Shown piece by piece: positions 44,636-54,246 of a stretch of 54,377 bases of DNA. Position numbers and translations under genes: made by a program. Below the pieces are notes generated by a model, which saw nothing but the letters and a program-made list of their open reading frames with translations, ran no database searches and had not been told where the DNA came from. Origin of the DNA: Bacteroidota bacterium (lineage in GTDB: Bacteria > Bacteroidota > Bacteroidia > Chitinophagales > Chitinophagaceae); the NCBI GenBank assembly GCA_018268105.1, contig JAFDXG010000192.1, positions 1-54,377 on the forward strand. The letters run 5' to 3'. Position 1 is the stretch's first letter. The number at the start of each line of letters is the position of its first letter.

Positions 44636-45547
44636 TCACATTTCTCTTAAAAAAGCTTTCTGCCTGCTAATCTTTAAATGATGGGGCACACCCACTTTCA
44701 ACGCATAATTTTCCTTTCCATGGCTTACGGGAAAATCATAGCACACCGGGAAATTATATTCACTCAATAAATCAGTAAAGATTTCATATATGGTTTTTCC
44801 AAATGGTCTTGTAGTGTCCTTCATATCAGTGAACCCTCCTGCAATCAGTCCTGCAAGTTTTTCAAATTTCCCATTTCTTTTCAACTGATATAACATACGG
44901 TCAATATTGTAGAGGTATTCACCAACATCTTCAATAAACAAAATTTTTCCTTTAGTGTTTATATCGGAGGATGTACCACATATGTGTGCCAGCAGCGAAA
45001 GATTGCCGCCAACTAATATTCCTTCTGCCGTTCCTGTTCTGTTGTATTGGTTAGGGGTAGCCGAATATTTATATGATTTTCCTGTCAGAACTTGCCGCAG
45101 GGATTGAACATATTCTTTTTTGTATCCACCTTCATTAAATGCAGCTGCCATTGGTGCGTGCAGGGTTGCTATGTTGTAACGGGAGTGAATATGTGCATGC
45201 AGTATAGTGATATCGCTAAACCCGATAATCCATTTTGGGTTTTTTATAAATTTTTTAAAATTGATTTGCTCAATAATGCGCCCCATTCCATAGCCGCCAC
45301 GCCCACAGAGGATTGCCAATATACTGCTGTCATCCATCATTTCCTGCAGATCAGCAAGTCTTTCTTCATCAGTACCTGAAAAATAATTGAGAGATGCCCC
45401 GCCGACAGTTTTCCCAACTATTACATTATACCCCCATTTTTTTAAAGTGGCGATACATTTTTTTGTTTTTTCATATTCCATATATCCGGCAGGACAGGTA
45501 AGTCCAATTGTATCTCCTCTTTTCAGGTATCGGGGAATTTTGATCAT
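44636..45547 (-). CDS. S66 LD-carboxypeptidase (LdcA-like), cytoplasmic form
   Basis: S66 enzymes remove the terminal D-alanine from murein tetrapeptides during peptidoglycan recycling. The 303-residue protein has the family landmarks: GLTCPAGYM near residue 15, LCGRGGYGMGRII near residue 78, the nucleophile Ser in IGFSDITILHA near residue 106, the Glu in FIEDVGEYLYNIDRML near residue 205, and the His in PVSHGKENYAL near residue 275. No signal peptide is seen, so it should act in the cytoplasm. The frame opens at 45586, but ATG 45547 (MIKIPRYLKRGDTIG) fits the family start. It lies directly downstream of a second S66 paralogue, suggesting a tandem duplication. Confidence 0.9.
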   Translation of the reverse strand: MIKIPRYLKRGDTIGLTCPAGYMEYEKTKKCIATLKKWGYNVIVGKTVGGASLNYFSGTDEERLADLQEMMDDSSILAILCGRGGYGMGRIIEQINFKKFIKNPKWIIGFSDITILHAHIHSRYNIATLHAPMAAAFNEGGYKKEYVQSLRQVLTGKSYKYSATPNQYNRTGTAEGILVGGNLSLLAHICGTSSDINTKGKILFIEDVGEYLYNIDRMLYQLKRNGKFEKLAGLIAGGFTDMKDTTRPFGKTIYEIFTDLLSEYNFPVCYDFPVSHGKENYALKVGVPHHLKISRQKAFLREM

Positions 45548-45602
45548 TGTGTTTATATATGGGATGTGAGATTTTAGGTTTATCATTTCGCGTCTCCCCC
45601 TG

Positions 45603-46616
45603 CTATATCTCCGTCAATTCTACTTTGTCTGCCGTCACACTTAGCCGGTGTGCAACCCCGCATTTCAGTGCTACATTATTTTTTTGATGCCCAACGGGGA
45701 AGTCAAAGCACACGGGGTAATTATATTCTTTTACTTTTTCCCAAACTATATCCTGCAAAGTTCTTCCAAATTCTTCACCGGGATCATCGGGTTTTATTCT
45801 GAAACTGCCCATAATAAGCCCTTTCAGACGTGACAATTTTCCCGTTCTTTTGAGGTTCCAGAACATTCTGTCAATGCTGTAAAGATATTCACCTGTATCT
45901 TCTACAAATAAAAACTTACCCGCAGTCTTAATCTCAGATTTGGTTGCCTCTAATGTTTCAATAGTTTTAAGGTTACCCCCCACTAATGTTGCTTCAGCAA
46001 TTCCCTTTCTGTTCTTTTCATTGGGTGAGACAGTATATCGCATCTTTACCCCGGTGAGCGCATCTTTTATAGATTGAATGGAATCTATCTGTATCTGTTC
46101 AGCCTTTGCAGGTTCTTCAGGAAAGCTGTTGCACATTTTAGAATGAATAGAAGCTACATTGTAATTGCTGTTGATATGGCAATGCAAAACCGTAATATCG
46201 CTAAAGCCTAACACCCATTTGGGCTTTGACTGAAATTTTGAAAAATTCAGCCGGTCAATAATTCTTACTGAGCCATAACCGCCACGGGCACACATAATTG
46301 CTTTTATGGAGGGATCGTCAAGCATTTGCTGCAGGTCATCTGCTCTTTCCGTATCTGTGCCGCCAAAACTGAAATCCCGCTTGCTGATAGTGTTGCCAAT
46401 CCTCACTTTAAATCCCCATTGTTCCATTTGTAAAATGGCAGGCTGTAATTCTTCCAGTGTTATATATCCTGCCGGAGAAGTAATTCCAATGGTGTCTCCG
46501 GATTTTAGCGAAGGTGGAGTATTTAATACAGGTTCTGCCGTAAGGGTATGATCTTTAAATGAAGATAAGGCTGCGCCGGTAGTTATGAGAGAAGAAATAA
46601 AATGCTTTCTGTTCAT
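45603..46616 (-). CDS. S66 LD-carboxypeptidase paralogue with export signal
   Basis: The 337-residue paralogue of the neighbouring S66 protein has an N-terminal extension MNRKHFISSLITTGAALSSF that looks like an export signal, possibly Tat-like with an R-K pair, or an uncleaved anchor. The core motifs are present: GITSPAGYI near residue 46, MCARGGYGSVRIID near 112, the nucleophile Ser in LGFSDITVLHC near 137, the Glu in FVEDTGEYLYSIDRMF near 240, and the His in PVGHQKNNVAL near 310. The pair may separate periplasmic and cytoplasmic peptide trimming. ATG 46616 was chosen over 46646 because it begins at the signal. Location is inferred from the N-terminus only. Confidence 0.88.
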   Translation of the reverse strand: MNRKHFISSLITTGAALSSFKDHTLTAEPVLNTPPSLKSGDTIGITSPAGYITLEELQPAILQMEQWGFKVRIGNTISKRDFSFGGTDTERADDLQQMLDDPSIKAIMCARGGYGSVRIIDRLNFSKFQSKPKWVLGFSDITVLHCHINSNYNVASIHSKMCNSFPEEPAKAEQIQIDSIQSIKDALTGVKMRYTVSPNEKNRKGIAEATLVGGNLKTIETLEATKSEIKTAGKFLFVEDTGEYLYSIDRMFWNLKRTGKLSRLKGLIMGSFRIKPDDPGEEFGRTLQDIVWEKVKEYNYPVCFDFPVGHQKNNVALKCGVAHRLSVTADKVELTEI

Positions 46617-46729
46617 CTGCGAATATACTAAAGTTAGAGAGTACATAGAGGTGAAGCAATACTAAAACCTTAAACGTCATACATCAAATCTTACAACCAT
46701 CCTGATGCAGCCATTTCATAGTATTGAAT

Positions 46730-46738
46730 TACCTTTGC
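46730..46738 (+). promoter_or_regulatory. Bacteroidota -7 box, probably for metG
   Basis: TACCTTTGC at 46730-46738 matches the -7 consensus TAnnTTTG plus the common following C. No good TTTG is seen 19-21 bases upstream. metG starts at 46849, so a leader of about 100 bases would result. Confidence 0.4.
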
Positions 46739-46848
46739 CTTCCTTTTTAGAAATATGAAATTTGCTGAAAAGAAAATATTTTTTACCGACGGGAATGAAT
46801 ATTATTAGGCAAATTTCAAGTGAAAACTGATTAGACGAAAATACACAC

Positions 46849-48945
46849 ATGAAAGAGTATAATAGAATTTTGGTGACTGCGGCATTACCTTATGCCAACG
46901 GACCTTTGCATATCGGGCATTTGGCCGGCTGTTATATACCTTCGGATATATATGTACGTTATCAGCGTGCCCGGAAAAGAAATATTTTGTTTGTGGGTGG
47001 CAGTGATGAACATGGCGTTCCTATTACTATAAGAGCCTTAAAAGAAGGGGTGACGCCACAGCAAATTGTAGATAAATACCACGCAAGCATTAAGCAGAGC
47101 TTTGCCGACCTGGGCATTTCCTTTGATATATATTCCCGCACCTCCAATCCCGTTCATCATCAAACCGCTGCTGATTTCTTTAAGAATTTGTATGATAAAG
47201 GATTGTTTGAAGAAAAAGAAACAGAACAGTATTTTGATGAAAAGGCAAACGTATTTCTTGCTGACAGGTATATAACGGGTACCTGCCCGGTATGCGGAAA
47301 TCCAAATGCCTATGGCGATCAGTGCGAAAAATGCGGCAGCAGCCTGTCGCCGGATCAATTGATAAACCCACATAGCTCACTCAGTGATGCGATACCAGTT
47401 AAAAGAAAAACCAAACACTGGTATTTCCCTTTGCAGCATTACGAAGCGTGGTTGAAAGAATGGGTGCTTGAAGAGCATAAGGAATGGAAAAACAATGTGT
47501 ACGGACAATGTAAAAGCTGGCTGGATAATGGTTTGCAAAGCCGTGCTATGACACGCGACAGCAACTGGGGCATAAAAGTGCCACTGCCTGATGCTGAGGG
47601 CAAAGTGCTGTATGTGTGGTTTGATGCACCTATAGGCTATATTAGTGCTACCAAAGAATTGACAGATAAATGGGCCGACTACTGGTGTAAGGAGGATACC
47701 AAACTTGTACATTTTATTGGGAAAGATAATATTGTATTTCACTGTATTATTTTCCCTGCCATGCTAAAGGCTCATGGGGGGTTTGTATTACCCGATAATG
47801 TTCCGGCCAATGAATTTTTGAATATTGAAGGAGAAAAAGTATCAACCAGCCGCAACTGGGCAGTATGGGCAAATGAATATGTACAAGATTTCCCGGGTTG
47901 TGAAGATGTACTCCGGTATGTATTGTGCGCTAATTTGCCGGAAGCAAAAGACAATGATTTCACCTGGAAAGATTTTCAGGAAAGAAACAATAGTGAACTG
48001 GTAGCTATATTCGGCAATTTTGTGAATCGTGCATTTGTACTGATGCATAAACTATGCGGGGGAAAAGTGCCGCCACTACACAACGGTATCATTGATCAGA
48101 AAGATAAGCAGCTTATAGAAGATATCGGTGCTGCAAAAGGAAAGATAACTCAAAGTATAGAGGAATACAGGTTCAGGGAAGCTTTGTTTGAAGTGATTGA
48201 TCTTGCCCGCAAGGGTAATAAGTATATGCAGGAAAAAGAACCCTGGATTAAAGCAAAGCTGGTAAACGAAGGCGGAACTACTGGTGAAGCTGCACAAAAA
48301 GAGATTGACAATTGCCTGCATCTCAGTCTTCAGCTTACTGCTAATCTCGCTATATTAATCCATCCGTTTTTGCCGGGTACTGCCAGAAAAATGCTCCATT
48401 TAATGAAAGTGGTAGACAAAATGCTCGAATGGGAAAATGCCGGCAGCTTAAATTTATTGCGGGTGGGTTACTCACTGCGTGCACCTGAATTATTATTCAG
48501 AAAAATTGAAGATGCGGAAATAACCGCACAGGTTGAAAAGCTTAGGACTAACGCTACTAAACCGGCTGCAATAGCAGAAGAAAAACAGCCTGAACCAGTG
48601 AAAGCCATACAAATAAAACCTGAAATAGTTTACGACGACTTTGCAAAGCTCGATTTAAAGGTGGCTACTATTTTAGCTGCCGAAAAAGTGGAGAAAGCAG
48701 ATAAACTGTTAAAGCTCGAAGTAGACCTGGGATTTGAAAAAAGAACAATTGTTTCAGGTATAGCATTACATTTTACTCCCGAAGAAATTGTAGGTAAACA
48801 GGTCGTAGTAGTTACTAATTTAGCTCCCCGAAAAATGAGGGGTATTGAAAGCAATGGTATGATACTAATGGCGGAAGATAAAACCGGTAAACTCCACTTT
48901 ATAAATCCTGAAAATGCAATTGAGCCGGGAGCCGGGGTGAGTTAA
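46849..48945 (+). CDS. metG: Methionyl-tRNA synthetase
   Basis: MetG charges tRNA-Met for initiation and elongation. The 698-residue protein has the class I HIGH-type motif PYANGPLHIGHLAG at residues 14-27, and the zinc knuckle CPVCGNPNAYGDQCEKCG near residues 145-162, which marks the zinc-containing MetRS group. The KMSKS-type loop is GEKVSTSRNWAVW near residue 328. A C-terminal EMAP-II/Trbp111-like tRNA-binding domain starts at about residue 590 (DFAKLDLKVATILAAEKVEKA), which helps dimerisation and tRNA binding. Its ATG follows a 232-base gap with a good -7 box. The KMSKS sequence is modified (KVSTS), as is common in this family. Confidence 0.97.
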   Translation: MKEYNRILVTAALPYANGPLHIGHLAGCYIPSDIYVRYQRARKRNILFVGGSDEHGVPITIRALKEGVTPQQIVDKYHASIKQSFADLGISFDIYSRTSNPVHHQTAADFFKNLYDKGLFEEKETEQYFDEKANVFLADRYITGTCPVCGNPNAYGDQCEKCGSSLSPDQLINPHSSLSDAIPVKRKTKHWYFPLQHYEAWLKEWVLEEHKEWKNNVYGQCKSWLDNGLQSRAMTRDSNWGIKVPLPDAEGKVLYVWFDAPIGYISATKELTDKWADYWCKEDTKLVHFIGKDNIVFHCIIFPAMLKAHGGFVLPDNVPANEFLNIEGEKVSTSRNWAVWANEYVQDFPGCEDVLRYVLCANLPEAKDNDFTWKDFQERNNSELVAIFGNFVNRAFVLMHKLCGGKVPPLHNGIIDQKDKQLIEDIGAAKGKITQSIEEYRFREALFEVIDLARKGNKYMQEKEPWIKAKLVNEGGTTGEAAQKEIDNCLHLSLQLTANLAILIHPFLPGTARKMLHLMKVVDKMLEWENAGSLNLLRVGYSLRAPELLFRKIEDAEITAQVEKLRTNATKPAAIAEEKQPEPVKAIQIKPEIVYDDFAKLDLKVATILAAEKVEKADKLLKLEVDLGFEKRTIVSGIALHFTPEEIVGKQVVVVTNLAPRKMRGIESNGMILMAEDKTGKLHFINPENAIEPGAGVS

Positions 48946-48996
48946 TGATGAAATAGAGGGGAGCGTATTTTGTCACCAATTTTTCATTTAAAAAAA

Positions 48997-49436
48997 ATGG
49001 AAAAAGCATTTACCATATTTCTTAATGCTCTTGTTTTCCCTTTATGGAGTAAAGAGCAAAGCACAACAGCATCCCAAGCTCAAACGAAGTGGTACGTTAT
49101 TGGGCAGTCTGCGGTTTATTGCAAATGGGTGAGAGCGCAAAAAAAGCAGTTCCTGCACTTAAAAAAACGTTGACCGACTCTTCTGCCGCTGTAGCGATCA
49201 CCGCAGCAGAAGCATTATACCGGATGGGGTTCAAAACGGTAAGCCGGCAGGCAATACTGCAGCATCTCAGTAATCCTGAAATTATGATACAATTGCTTGC
49301 GCTCAATGTAATTGATAATAGTTGCTGGGGCGGCGAAGTCATCAGAAATGCAGTTGAAGGTGTTGCCATAAAGCAACAGTTGAAAAAAAATGAATACATT
49401 TCCAGAATGACTGAGTGGATACTAAACAAGCCTTAG
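48997..49436 (+). pseudogene. Decayed sulfatase remnant: signal peptide joined to C-terminal HEAT repeats
   Basis: The region looks like a gene that has lost its middle. From 49001 one frame reads KKHLPYFLMLLFSLYGVKSKAQQHP, a convincing signal peptide, but its ATG at 48997 is thrown out of frame by an extra G at 49000. From about 49053 a different frame reads PSSNEVVRYWAVCGLLQMGESAKKAVPALKK and continues to a stop at 49436. Its HEAT-like repeats resemble the C-terminal tail of large Bacteroidota sulfatases. The sulfatase catalytic domain with its C-x-P-S-R motif is absent. An internal deletion of the catalytic part is the simplest reading. An intact sulfatase gene lies 1 kb downstream. Confidence 0.6.
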
Positions 49437-49564
49437 GTCAATCCCTTACGGATATGGTGATGGCAGATTTCCTGAGGCACCGTTTATACCTGATACAGGA
49501 AAAATGAATTAACCGATAATCTAACCTCAGTAAGCAATTGAAATAACAATAAATTTTTCTGCTT

Positions 49565-50347
49565 ATGCGCATCACCTGTTTATTTATCCTTTGTTTGGTT
49601 GTTTTATCCTTTCTCGCTTCTCATATCAGGGCTCAGGACACCACGGGGTTGTTTAAATACATTCATTTGCTTCCTGCTTCAGAAGGGGCACGAAATCATT
49701 ATATCGAAATATCTTCTGATGTGGATTCAACCTGGTGGCGATGGCAGGACCGCGGTTACAATTTTGGATTCAACAAAAAACTGACACCGATGTATACCAC
49801 CATCAACGGCATATTGAGTACCCCTTATATGATCCAGGTGCGGGGAAATGAAGATGAGCGTAACAGAAAAAGATGGGGCTTCCATGTTTTTGAAGGTTAT
49901 GCCAGGGATGATAAATCACGCATCACCATGCTGGTGAATAAACATGTTGAAGAATTAAAACCTGTAGCCGAGTTGTATTATTACGGAACGGTGTATAATC
50001 ATTCTAATGATGCCTATAACTGGTTCAGGATTGGGTCGGATGTACGCCGGCATTCCTATATGTTCAGCAGAGACAAAGCTATTTTCTACGGATCACTCCG
50101 CCTGACCAATGCATTGACGCTGGGTAGTGTGGGTGCTGAGGATATTGTTAAAGATGAACCAAAAAAAGATGCTGAAACGAATTTTGATCAAGATGCAAAA
50201 TATATAAATTACAGGGAGCTTGCACAGGGAGGTGACGGAACAATATTTTACGATAAAGACCGGGATATTGTAGTGATAAAAATTAAAGGAAAGTGGATGA
50301 AGGTGGCTGTTGAGGAACTTCCTGATGACGTGAAGTATCCTTTTTGA
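49565..50347 (+). CDS. Uncharacterised secreted protein
   Basis: The 260-residue product has a signal peptide (MRITCLFILCLVVLSFLASHIRAQ), so it is exported. The mature part has no family I recognise. It contains aromatic-rich strands (DSTWWRWQDRGYNFGFNK), a region with repeated Arg/Lys and Tyr, and ends with GDGTIFYDKDRDIVVIKIKGKWMKV, which resembles short beta-hairpin motifs of structural or tail-like proteins. It sits between the sulfatase remnant and an intact sulfatase, on the same strand, with gaps of about 130 and 93 bases. A role in the same glycan region is possible by position only. Confidence 0.6.
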   Translation: MRITCLFILCLVVLSFLASHIRAQDTTGLFKYIHLLPASEGARNHYIEISSDVDSTWWRWQDRGYNFGFNKKLTPMYTTINGILSTPYMIQVRGNEDERNRKRWGFHVFEGYARDDKSRITMLVNKHVEELKPVAELYYYGTVYNHSNDAYNWFRIGSDVRRHSYMFSRDKAIFYGSLRLTNALTLGSVGAEDIVKDEPKKDAETNFDQDAKYINYRELAQGGDGTIFYDKDRDIVVIKIKGKWMKVAVEELPDDVKYPF

Positions 50348-50440
50348 GATTAGGATTTGGTGATGAAAAATATTTGCAAAGTAAATATCAGAATAAGCTA
50401 TATTAGTTTCAGAAGCATTAAACAATCAAAATAAGTTTAA

Positions 50441-52045
50441 ATGAAACAAGTATTACTATTGCTGTTTGTAGCCGCAGCATTATCTGCTATGGGACAAAAT
50501 AAGGCAGGTGCAAAAACATCTAGCCCCAATATTGTGTACATCATGAGTGATGATCATGGTTACCAGGCGGTGAGTGCCTATGGATATGGATTGAATAATA
50601 CACCAAATATTGACAGAATAGCAAAGGAAGGCGCCTTGTTTACACGGGCAACGGTTACCAATTCATTATGTGCACCCAGCCGGGCGGTATTATTAACCGG
50701 GAAACATAGTTTTATTAATGGTAAAGTAGATAATGTAACCCACTTTGACTGGAATCAGAATAATTTCCCTAAACTACTGCAAAAAGCAGGGTATCAAACT
50801 GCTATGGTAGGAAAAATACATATGGATGGACTTCCGCAGGGTTTTGATTATTCAGCAGTATTACCTGATCAGGGAGATTATTATAATCCTGATTTTATCA
50901 TCAATGGAAATAAACAACAAATTCATGGCTATGTAACAGATATTACAACAAATCTGGCATTGACCTGGCTGGAAGGTCGCGATAAAAGCAAGCCGTTTTG
51001 TCTGCTTTATCATCAAAAAGCGCCACACCGGGAATGGCTGGCAGCAGAACGGTATTATAAGGTATATACTAAAATGACTTTCAAAGAACCTGAAACTTTG
51101 TTTGATGATTATAAGGGGCGCGGAACAGCTGCAAAGTCTGCCGAGATGAATATCTTAAAAGATATGAACTGGGCTGGTGATGATAAGATCAAGCCAGAGC
51201 TGATGGATGAACTGGGCATACCGCCAACATTGAAATGGGATAAAGATGCATATAAACGCAACCTGGGCCGAATGGATTCTGTGCAGCGCGCAGCATGGGA
51301 TGCAGTATATGACCCGATTAACGAAGATTTCAAAAAAAGATATCCAACCATGTCAAAAGAAGACCTTATGCATTGGCGTTACCAGCGCTACATGCAGGAT
51401 TACCTGGGTACTATAGCAGCAGTGGATGAGGGGGTGGGCGAAGTGCTGGATTATTTAGATAAGAACGGACTGGCAGAAAATACCATTGTGATATATACAT
51501 CAGATCAGGGTTTTTACCTCGGTGAACATGGTTGGTTTGACAAAAGGTTCATGTATGAAGAATCATTGCGTACACCGCTATTAATTCGTTACCCAAAAGA
51601 AATTAAACCGGGAACGAGAATAAACGATTTAGTGCAGAACCTGGATTTTGCACCTACCTTCCTGGATTATGCCGGGATTGACATTCCATCGGATATGCAG
51701 GGAATGTCGTTCAGAAAATTAGTAGCCGGCAAAACTAACCATTGGAGAGACGCTATCTATTACACCTATTATGAGTACCCCTCTATTCACATGGTAAAAC
51801 GGCATTATGGTATAAGAACAGACAGGTATAAGTTAATGCATTTTTATTACGACATTGACGAATGGGAATTATACGACCTGCAAAAAGATCCGCATGAAAT
51901 GCATAACGTATACAATGACCCGGTATATAAAAAAGTAAGAGACGAAATGCATCAGAAACTGGCGATGCTCAGAAAAAAATATAAAGACAGCGATGCGAAT
52001 GATCAAAAATTTCTGAATAATTATTTGTCGCAAATACAGAAATAA
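50441..52045 (+). CDS. Secreted sulfatase (family S1)
   Basis: S1 sulfatases hydrolyse sulfate esters using a formylglycine made from Cys or Ser. The 534-residue protein has a signal peptide (MKQVLLLLFVAAALSAMGQ) and the metal-binding YIMSDDHG at residues 33-40. The formylglycine motif is SLCAPSRAVLLTGK at residues 75-88, where Cys77 is in the C-x-P-S-R context and would need an anaerobic-type or FGE maturase encoded elsewhere. The later IYTSDQGFYLGEHGWFDKRF segment near residue 350 is also characteristic. The product is periplasmic or secreted. Substrate is unknown; sulfated host or algal glycans are typical. It lies 93 bases after the unknown secreted gene. Confidence 0.93.
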   Translation: MKQVLLLLFVAAALSAMGQNKAGAKTSSPNIVYIMSDDHGYQAVSAYGYGLNNTPNIDRIAKEGALFTRATVTNSLCAPSRAVLLTGKHSFINGKVDNVTHFDWNQNNFPKLLQKAGYQTAMVGKIHMDGLPQGFDYSAVLPDQGDYYNPDFIINGNKQQIHGYVTDITTNLALTWLEGRDKSKPFCLLYHQKAPHREWLAAERYYKVYTKMTFKEPETLFDDYKGRGTAAKSAEMNILKDMNWAGDDKIKPELMDELGIPPTLKWDKDAYKRNLGRMDSVQRAAWDAVYDPINEDFKKRYPTMSKEDLMHWRYQRYMQDYLGTIAAVDEGVGEVLDYLDKNGLAENTIVIYTSDQGFYLGEHGWFDKRFMYEESLRTPLLIRYPKEIKPGTRINDLVQNLDFAPTFLDYAGIDIPSDMQGMSFRKLVAGKTNHWRDAIYYTYYEYPSIHMVKRHYGIRTDRYKLMHFYYDIDEWELYDLQKDPHEMHNVYNDPVYKKVRDEMHQKLAMLRKKYKDSDANDQKFLNNYLSQIQK

Positions 52046-52113
52046 TAATACAACATTTAAATATCTGAATGATCATTTATTGGCATGAAACTTATTTAAT
52101 TCGCAAAAAAAAG

Positions 52114-54246
52114 ATGAAGATGAAACACTTCCATTTTTTCACCGCAGTTTTTTTTACTCTTCTATTTTTGAAATTGCAGAGTCAGCCTGTGGGAGAGGTG
52201 CTTCCAAAATGGAATTATTTAAATAACGATGCCAATGTTTGGCTGTATAAATATTTTGCCGGACAGGCATTCAATTTCCTTGATAAGCGTAAATCTGAAT
52301 TGGAAAGAATAAACTCAAAAAAAGGCTGGCTTGCAAGACAATCTTTAGTAAGTAAGAAGTATACAGAAATATTGGGGAAGTTTCCTTCAAAGACAGCTTT
52401 AAACCCCGTAGTTACAGGTACAGCAATACATGATGGTGTTCGGGTGGAGAAACTATACTTTGAATCCCTACCCGGATATTATGTTACAGGGGCGCTGTTT
52501 TTACCTGTGGATCGAAAAGGAAAACTTCCGGCTATTTTGTATTGTTCGGGACACAGTGAATCTGGTTTTCGAAGTGAAACTTATCAGCATGTAATCCTCA
52601 ATTTGGTTAAAAAAGGCTTTGCTGTATTAGCTTTCGATCCGATTGGGCAGGGAGAACGGATACAGTATATGAATGACGAGAAACACAAATCCTTTGGCCC
52701 TACTCTGGAGCATTCCTATCCGGGCAGCCAGCTTTTTTTATTGGGAAGAACGCCGGCATATTATTTTATCTGGGATGGTATAAGATCTATAGATTATTTG
52801 TATAGTCGCCCTGAGATTGATACGTCAAGAATAGGTATCACAGGGAGATCAGGGGGTGGTACTCAGACTGCTTATATTGCAGCATTTGACAATAGAATAA
52901 AAGCGGCAGCCCCCGAATGTTATATTACCACTTTTGATAAATTATTGATGACAATGGGGCCGCAGGATGCTGAACAAAATTTCACATACAGTATATACAA
53001 CGGACTTGACATTGGTGATCTTGTGATTTCCTTTGCACCCAAACCAATGATACTGATAACCACTACCAGGGATATTTTCAGCATTCAGGGTGCCCGTGAT
53101 GTTTTTAAAGAAGCAAAGCGTGCATATTCACTGATGGGAAAACCCGGACTTTTGCAGATGGTGGAAGATGATGCTGAACATACATCCACATTCAAAAACA
53201 GGGAGGCGATGTACCGGTTTTTTCAGAAATATCTTTCCAATCCCGGATCATTTTCGGATGAAGATGTACCTCTCTTTAAGGAAGAGGAATTGTATGTTAC
53301 ACCTGCAGGAAATATATATAAAATGCTTAAAGGGCATAACCTGCATACTCTCGCCGAATTACATTTGAAAGAAATTACAACGAAACGTACGGCGATAAAA
53401 GGATTTGAGGATTTAAAAAAACGGGTAGAAAAATTAACCGGTTTTCATGATTTGCAAAAACATGAGCCTCCGGTATTTTGCGGCAGGTATCAAAGAAAAG
53501 CATACGCTGTTGAATCTTATCTGCTGAAAAGTATTACCGGGAAATATTTTCCTGCTTACAGGTTAAGACCGGAACAACAAAAAATAAAAAAGAACCCGGT
53601 TTTACTTCTTGACGACAATGGGAAAGGCGAAGCGGTAAAAGAAGGTAGTTGTGCAGATTCCCTGGCTTTGCTGGGGTACGATGTAATAGTGCCTGACCTC
53701 AGCGGGTTTGGTGAGCTATCAAACGGATATATAAAAGGTGGTGATGCTTTGGTGGATAATACACCACTCAATCTTTGGTATATGGCGATTTTACTCAAAC
53801 AGTCTTTGCTTACCGTACGTATGTACGAACTTTCCTCAATAATAGACTGGATCGGCGGCGGCAACACAAAAATAGAAACCATAGCAAAAGGGGTACTTGC
53901 TACAGATCTGCTACATTTTGCAACAATACGAACTAAACATATTGCTTCAATCCTGTTAATAGACCCGCCTGTCTCCTATGCGTCTGTGGTTGATGAGGCT
54001 GATTATAAAGCAGGGTATTTACTTTCTGCCGTACCCGGAATGTTATCACAGTATGATATTGAAGATTTAATAAATTTTTTATCCGGACAGGTACATACTA
54101 TGCTTGTGAAACCGAGAAATGGTGCCGGAATAATATTTAATCAATCTAATTACAAATTTTTAGATTCACACAAGGATGCCATTCGTGTAGTGTATGAATA
54201 TCTGCCGGTAAATCAACTTGATTCCTGGTATGCTGCTTCTTTTTAG
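52114..54246 (+). CDS. Large secreted alpha/beta-hydrolase, two-part
   Basis: The 710-residue product has an N-terminal signal (KHFHFFTAVFFTLLFLKLQSQ). The first part is an alpha/beta hydrolase of the acetyl-xylan-esterase-like group: LPAILYCSGHSESGFRSE (oxyanion region), VLAFDPIGQGER, and the nucleophile elbow GITGRSGGGTQTAYIAAF near residue 262, with Ser in GRSGG. A later VEDDAEHTSTFKNREAMYRFFQ holds the probable His. The last 250 residues form a second hydrolase-like unit (PVLLLDDNGKGEAVK, VIVPDLSGFGELSNG) without a clear nucleophile elbow, so it may be degenerate. The ORF opens at 52069, but 52114 gives the cleaner signal. It follows the sulfatase by 68 bases, suggesting a shared glycan substrate, perhaps acetylated. 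Confidence 0.78.
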   Translation: MKMKHFHFFTAVFFTLLFLKLQSQPVGEVLPKWNYLNNDANVWLYKYFAGQAFNFLDKRKSELERINSKKGWLARQSLVSKKYTEILGKFPSKTALNPVVTGTAIHDGVRVEKLYFESLPGYYVTGALFLPVDRKGKLPAILYCSGHSESGFRSETYQHVILNLVKKGFAVLAFDPIGQGERIQYMNDEKHKSFGPTLEHSYPGSQLFLLGRTPAYYFIWDGIRSIDYLYSRPEIDTSRIGITGRSGGGTQTAYIAAFDNRIKAAAPECYITTFDKLLMTMGPQDAEQNFTYSIYNGLDIGDLVISFAPKPMILITTTRDIFSIQGARDVFKEAKRAYSLMGKPGLLQMVEDDAEHTSTFKNREAMYRFFQKYLSNPGSFSDEDVPLFKEEELYVTPAGNIYKMLKGHNLHTLAELHLKEITTKRTAIKGFEDLKKRVEKLTGFHDLQKHEPPVFCGRYQRKAYAVESYLLKSITGKYFPAYRLRPEQQKIKKNPVLLLDDNGKGEAVKEGSCADSLALLGYDVIVPDLSGFGELSNGYIKGGDALVDNTPLNLWYMAILLKQSLLTVRMYELSSIIDWIGGGNTKIETIAKGVLATDLLHFATIRTKHIASILLIDPPVSYASVVDEADYKAGYLLSAVPGMLSQYDIEDLINFLSGQVHTMLVKPRNGAGIIFNQSNYKFLDSHKDAIRVVYEYLPVNQLDSWYAASF

